Shown in pieces: positions 61,080 through 64,000 of a stretch of DNA of 64,000 bases (within the stretch, counting starts at the first letter, position 1; each line of letters opens with the position of its first letter). This DNA comes from Streptomyces lavendofoliae (lineage in GTDB: Bacteria > Actinomycetota > Actinomycetes > Streptomycetales > Streptomycetaceae). The DNA lies in NCBI RefSeq assembly GCF_014649735.1, contig NZ_BMTP01000003.1, positions 1 to 64,000 of the forward strand, written 5' to 3'. Position numbers and translations under genes: made by a program. Below the pieces are notes generated by a model, which worked only from the letters and a program-made list of their open reading frames with translations, did no database searches and was not told the origin of the DNA.

Positions 61080-61613
61080 GTGGCGTTGGTGGTGGCACAG
61101 GAGGTGCCCACGTCGTCGAGCATGGCCGTGTCCCATGGCCCTGCGGGCGTGGGTGAGGCGAGGCACCGCATGCGGGAGCAGCTTCGCCGCAGCGGTATGA
61201 CCGAAGAGGTCGTCGACGATGCCGTACTGGTCCTTTCCGAACTGCTCAGCAACTCCTGCCGGCACGGCAGGCCGCTGGGCCGGGGCGTGGAGGTCGGCGA
61301 CGGCGACGTCCGCGCCGCCTGGCGCGTCGACCGGCACGGCACGCTGACCGTCGAGGTGACGGACGGCGGTGGTCCGACCCGGCCCGTTCCTTCGACGCCC
61401 TCGGTGACCGCGCGCGGCGGCCGGGGGCTGAACATCATCAGCGCGCTCGCGCAGGACTGGGGCGTACGGGACAGCGCGTCGGGCGAGGTGACGGTGTGGG
61501 TGGTCCTCACCGGCGGCCACCGGCGCGACGACTTCGCTACGCGCGTCACGGCTCCGGGGTTCGACCTCCTGGACGCGTACGGGACGTGCGACGCCTTCGG
61601 GGACGTCGACTGA
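61080..61613 (+). CDS. stand-alone ATP-binding protein (anti-sigma regulatory factor-like HATPase)
   Basis: 177 residues from the GTG at 61080, with AAGGAGG upstream. The HATPase_c_2 signature is complete: N-box VLVLSELLSNSCRHG, G1 VEVTDGGGPTRPV and G2 GGRGLNIISALAQDWGV. Streptomyces has many such RsbW-like kinases, some of them anti-sigma factors of SigB-type sigmas. sigF and sigN are 25 kb away, so partnership is only possible. The spacer downstream carries repeats. Confidence 0.86.
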   Translation: MALVVAQEVPTSSSMAVSHGPAGVGEARHRMREQLRRSGMTEEVVDDAVLVLSELLSNSCRHGRPLGRGVEVGDGDVRAAWRVDRHGTLTVEVTDGGGPTRPVPSTPSVTARGGRGLNIISALAQDWGVRDSASGEVTVWVVLTGGHRRDDFATRVTAPGFDLLDAYGTCDAFGDVD

Positions 61614-62003
61614 CCCGGTAGGACCCCGCACGCACCCGTCGGGGGCCGCTGTAGCCACTGTGTCGGGGCCGCCGTGCGCACCGCGTGGAGACCCGCACGA
61701 CCCCGCACGCACCCCGCACGCACCCGCCGCGTCCACCGCGCCGGGTCCGGCGTACGCACCCGTCGGGACCCCGCCGCACCCACTGGGACCGCCGCACCCA
61801 CCCCCTGGGGATCGTCGGCGGCACTCGTCGCGAACCCCGGCGGAACCGCCGAGGGATCCCGTGGACCCCACGGGAGGCCCGCAGGACCGACGGGGGCCCG
61901 GGCCGGGCGGCGCACGGGCGCGTGGCCCGGCCGGCGCCTCCGGGCGGCTAGGCTCGCGGCCGACACACCAGTGCCGCACCGCCGTTACGGGAGAAGTCAC
62001 ACC
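61614..62003. other. repeat-rich spacer with promoter of the SEC-C gene
   Basis: CGCACGCACCC-type and ACCCACC-type short repeats fill about 61,630-61,800. TAGGCT (61949-61954) is a plausible -10, giving a leader of about 45 nt. No gene is supported. Confidence 0.5.
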
Positions 62004-62981
62004 ATGGGCAAGAAGCGTCCCCAGACGACCAGGGCCGGGAAGCCGCAAGCGCAGCTGAAGGAGGGCGAGATCCCGGTCGTCGGCGCCCGCGAGCCCTGCC
62101 CCTGCGGTTCGGGCCGCCGCTACAAGGCCTGCCACGGCCGGGCGGCCGCCCACGCGGTGACCGAGCTGGTCCAGCGTCCCTTCGAGGGGCTGCCCGGCGA
62201 GTGCGACTGGGTCGCCCTGCGCGAGCTGGTCCCCGCCGCCACCGCGCCGCTGCACCTCAAGGACGGCCTGCCCGAGGGCGTGCCGTCGGTGACGCTCGCG
62301 ACCGTCCTGCCCATGGCCTGGCCCGCGCTGCGCCGCGACGACGGCTCCGTCCTGCTCGCCCTCCAGAACGACACCTCCTCCGGGGACCTGAGCCGCGACC
62401 TCGCCGACACCCTCCAGCGCGCGCTGGCCGCCGAGCCCGGTACGCCGGTCGCCTCGCACCGGGTGCCGGCCGACGGCCCGCGCCTCCAGGACCTGCTGGA
62501 CACGGGCGCCGCCTTCGAGCCGGACGTCCACTCGGGCTTCGAGTTCTGGGTGCCGGACTCCGACAAGAGCGCGTCGCCGGAGGTGGCCGCCTCCCTGGAG
62601 CGGGCCAACGCCGCCGCGATCCCGACCGTCAAGCTGTCCGGCACGGACGCCGCGTACTGGTGCGAGACGCCCGAGAAGAACCACCTGCGGTGGGTCATGC
62701 CGCACCCCGAGGAGCAGCTGCTCGACGCGCTGGCCCGGCTGCACGCCGCCGGACGGTCCTCGCTCGGCGAGGGCACCCGGCTGGTGGGCTCGTTCCGGGC
62801 GCACGGGCTGATGGTGCCGGTGTGGGACCTGCCGACCGGGATGGGCGCGAAGGAGTGCGAGCAGCCGGCCGCCGATTTCGCGGAGCGGCTCGCGGAGGCG
62901 CTCGCGGTCGACGCGCCGCTGACGGCCGAGGAGCGGCGGGCGCGCGGCGGGCTCACCAACCGCCAGGTCACCCTCAGCTGA
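62004..62981 (+). CDS. DUF5926-family protein with SEC-C motif
   Basis: 325 residues, ATG with GGGAG upstream. A basic N-terminus (GKKRPQTTRAGKPQAQLKEG) leads to the SEC-C zinc motif REPCPCGSGRRYKACHG (about 31-47), the same metal ribbon as at the SecA C-terminus. A long mixed domain follows (HAVTELVQRPFEGLPGECDWVALRELVPAATAPLHL ... YWCETPEKNHLRWVMPHPEEQLLDALARLHA ... LVGSFRAHGLMVPVWDLP). The family is named only by DUF number; SEC-C suggests contact with SecB, ribosomes or zinc. Confidence 0.87.
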   Translation: MGKKRPQTTRAGKPQAQLKEGEIPVVGAREPCPCGSGRRYKACHGRAAAHAVTELVQRPFEGLPGECDWVALRELVPAATAPLHLKDGLPEGVPSVTLATVLPMAWPALRRDDGSVLLALQNDTSSGDLSRDLADTLQRALAAEPGTPVASHRVPADGPRLQDLLDTGAAFEPDVHSGFEFWVPDSDKSASPEVAASLERANAAAIPTVKLSGTDAAYWCETPEKNHLRWVMPHPEEQLLDALARLHAAGRSSLGEGTRLVGSFRAHGLMVPVWDLPTGMGAKECEQPAADFAERLAEALAVDAPLTAEERRARGGLTNRQVTLS

Positions 62982-63123
62982 TCCTCTACCAGAGGCACCC
63001 TCGTCCTCACATCCCGACCGGTCGGTGACTTCCGCCACAAGTGCCCGTACCCGAGGGTAAATTCCTGTCCGAATAACTGAGATCGAATTTGCGAACAGCC
63101 GATCTCTTGTTACGGTGCTTGAA

Positions 63124-63163
63124 GCCCGGTCGCTGGTGCATCCCCCGTCGCCAGCGACCGGGC
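63124..63163 (-). terminator. hairpin terminator after the last minus-strand gene
   Basis: 13-bp arms GCCCGGTCGCTGG and CCAGCGACCGGGC (63124-63136, 63151-63163), 41 bp past the stop of the secreted-protein gene. Confidence 0.75.
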
Positions 63164-63203
63164 CCTTCCATTTCCGCGGAATGGGAGCCTCCACCCCGGC
63201 GCC

Positions 63204-63800
63204 TCAACTGGTGGCGCCCTCCGGCGAGTTGCTCCCCGAGCGCAGCAGCAGCGGGCTTTCCCCGCTCTCCGCGAACTCCGCCACCGCCGTGTATTCGGCG
63301 GAAGTCCCGCGTGACGGCTCTCTGGGCGTCTCGCATACCCCCGGTTCGTCTTCCGCACGCACCTCGCAATGCGCTTGTACGGTGCGCCCGGCGGGTCCCA
63401 TCAGGGTGAGTACGGCGCCGAGCTCCTCGCCCGTCGCATTCCGGTAGTACGCCCGCGCCCAGGTGTCGCGCCCCTCGGCCAGGACGCACGTCTGGGCCTC
63501 CACCCCGTCCGGCGAGGCCACCTCGGGCCCGCAGCTCGCCGCGCCCGAGGCGGCCGGGGCATGGATTCCGGCCAGAAGTGCCGGCGCGCCCCCGGGCGCC
63601 TCCCCGGCCCCCCGCGGCGGCGTCGCGTCCACGAGCGGGCCGCCCGGACCGCCGCCCGGACCGCTCGGACCGCCGGGGGAACCGCCCGGCCCCCAGCCGG
63701 GGCCACCGGCCGGCCCCCCGGCCGGTCCGGCGGAGGCGGCCGGCGACAGCAGCGCGGCGGCCACCACCACGGCCCCGAGCCCGATGACGCGCAGATTCAT
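63204..63800 (-). CDS. secreted protein with collagen-like Gly/Pro stretch
   Basis: 198 residues, ATG start. A signal peptide (1-24, LLSPAASAG) is followed by a GGPxGGPG stretch (25-58, GWGPGGSPGGPSGPGGGPGG), then a beta domain with four Cys (SCGPEVASPDGVEAQTCVLAEG, ... VQAHCEVRAEDEPGVCETP), probably two disulfides. AYYRNATGEELGAVLTLMGPAG and EYTAVAEFAESG fit an immunoglobulin-like extracellular sandwich. Function unknown; secreted in Streptomyces. Confidence 0.8.
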   Translation of the reverse strand: MNLRVIGLGAVVVAAALLSPAASAGPAGGPAGGPGWGPGGSPGGPSGPGGGPGGPLVDATPPRGAGEAPGGAPALLAGIHAPAASGAASCGPEVASPDGVEAQTCVLAEGRDTWARAYYRNATGEELGAVLTLMGPAGRTVQAHCEVRAEDEPGVCETPREPSRGTSAEYTAVAEFAESGESPLLLRSGSNSPEGATS

Positions 63801-64000
63801 GGGAACCCCACCTGCCCAACTGCCCGGGAAACTTGACGGTCAGGCGACGATAGCGACGGAACGCGACCGCCCCGGCGGTCGCGCGCCCGAATCCCGTACA
63901 ACTCGGCCCCGCTCACACCCGTACGAGTGACGCACGGGCGACAGCGGGGCCAGGAGCCGGCAGGCGCGGTTTCGGTCCTCAGTAACGCAGTCGGCTGCCG
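63801..64000. other. window end without a gene
   Basis: About 200 bp with no credible gene. It includes the promoter side of the minus-strand secreted protein and whatever lies beyond the right edge. Confidence 0.4.

Noticed and set aside
63089..63163. Small RNA gene with promoter TTGCGA/TACGGT ahead of the hairpin
   Set aside because: The hairpin is better explained as the terminator of the minus-strand secreted-protein gene; a plus-strand transcript would be only about 40 nt.
60078..63194. 1,038-codon minus-strand open frame
   Set aside because: Covers GDPD, HATPase and SEC-C genes on the other strand; the product is compositional noise.

Overview
The window is chromosomal DNA of a Streptomyces or a very close relative. 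It has high G+C with GTG/TTG starts, Lsr2, an SRP RNA just upstream of dnaX, an adjacent sigF-sigN pair, SARP regulators, an SSI-type protease inhibitor and an LAxTG sorting signal. The gene order (purS / lsr2 / tRNA-Gly / purC / purD / dnaX / ffs / tRNA-Ser ... upp / tadA / sigF / sigN) matches what I recall of the S. coelicolor core chromosome. I see no IS element, prophage or CRISPR array.

Layout. 1-5,060: the 5' end of purS, lsr2, three tRNA-Gly genes, and an ABC transporter with its own histidine kinase and response regulator. 5,066-13,862 (all minus): purC, a dimethylformamidase-like protein, a membrane protein with a tandem-repeat linker, purD, dnaX and the SRP RNA. 13,986-14,762: tRNA-Ser(GGA) and a TPR protein. 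14,869-25,727 is the accessory-looking section. It holds an ATP-grasp-like protein with altered active-site residues, a LysR regulator, a 114-residue acidic protein, a tandem RmlC-type cupin, an MFS exporter, a 64-residue secreted peptide, a 1,095-residue SARP/NB-ARC/TPR regulator and an LAxTG surface protein. This is the best candidate for an undescribed system.

25,976-33,529 returns to conserved genes: YCII protein, HhH-GPD repair protein, secreted M28 aminopeptidase, LytR_C protein, upp, tadA with its partner, tRNA-Ser(CGA) and small proteins. 33,723-35,719 carries the SigB-family sigma factors sigF and sigN. 36,209-42,499 has two drug-efflux modules: marR/MFS/yceI and MFS/tetR, each with clear inverted-repeat operators. 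42,549-45,490 has a frameshifted OmpR-type response regulator, an amidohydrolase, a monooxygenase-fold protein and a DUF2797 protein.

45,715-53,977 holds a WGxxGxxG small protein, tRNA-Arg(ACG), tRNA-Ser(GCT), an SSI-like inhibitor, a 1,256-residue hybrid sensor that lacks the phosphoacceptor histidine, an acyl-CoA ligase and an ECF sigma factor. 54,000-54,880 is almost gene-free but holds direct repeats, a perfect 46-bp palindrome and a 27-codon ORF. 54,886-63,800 has a stand-alone Prim-Pol protein, a LysE exporter, a small membrane protein/winged-helix regulator pair with operators, tRNA-Ser(TGA), an HtrA-like protease, a GDPD, a stand-alone HATPase, a SEC-C/DUF5926 protein and a secreted protein.

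All four serine anticodons (GGA, CGA, GCT, TGA) occur within 44 kb. Regulation recurs as a theme: efflux or membrane genes paired with small regulators and palindromic operators, several likely leaderless transcripts, and long hairpin terminators behind nearly every tRNA.
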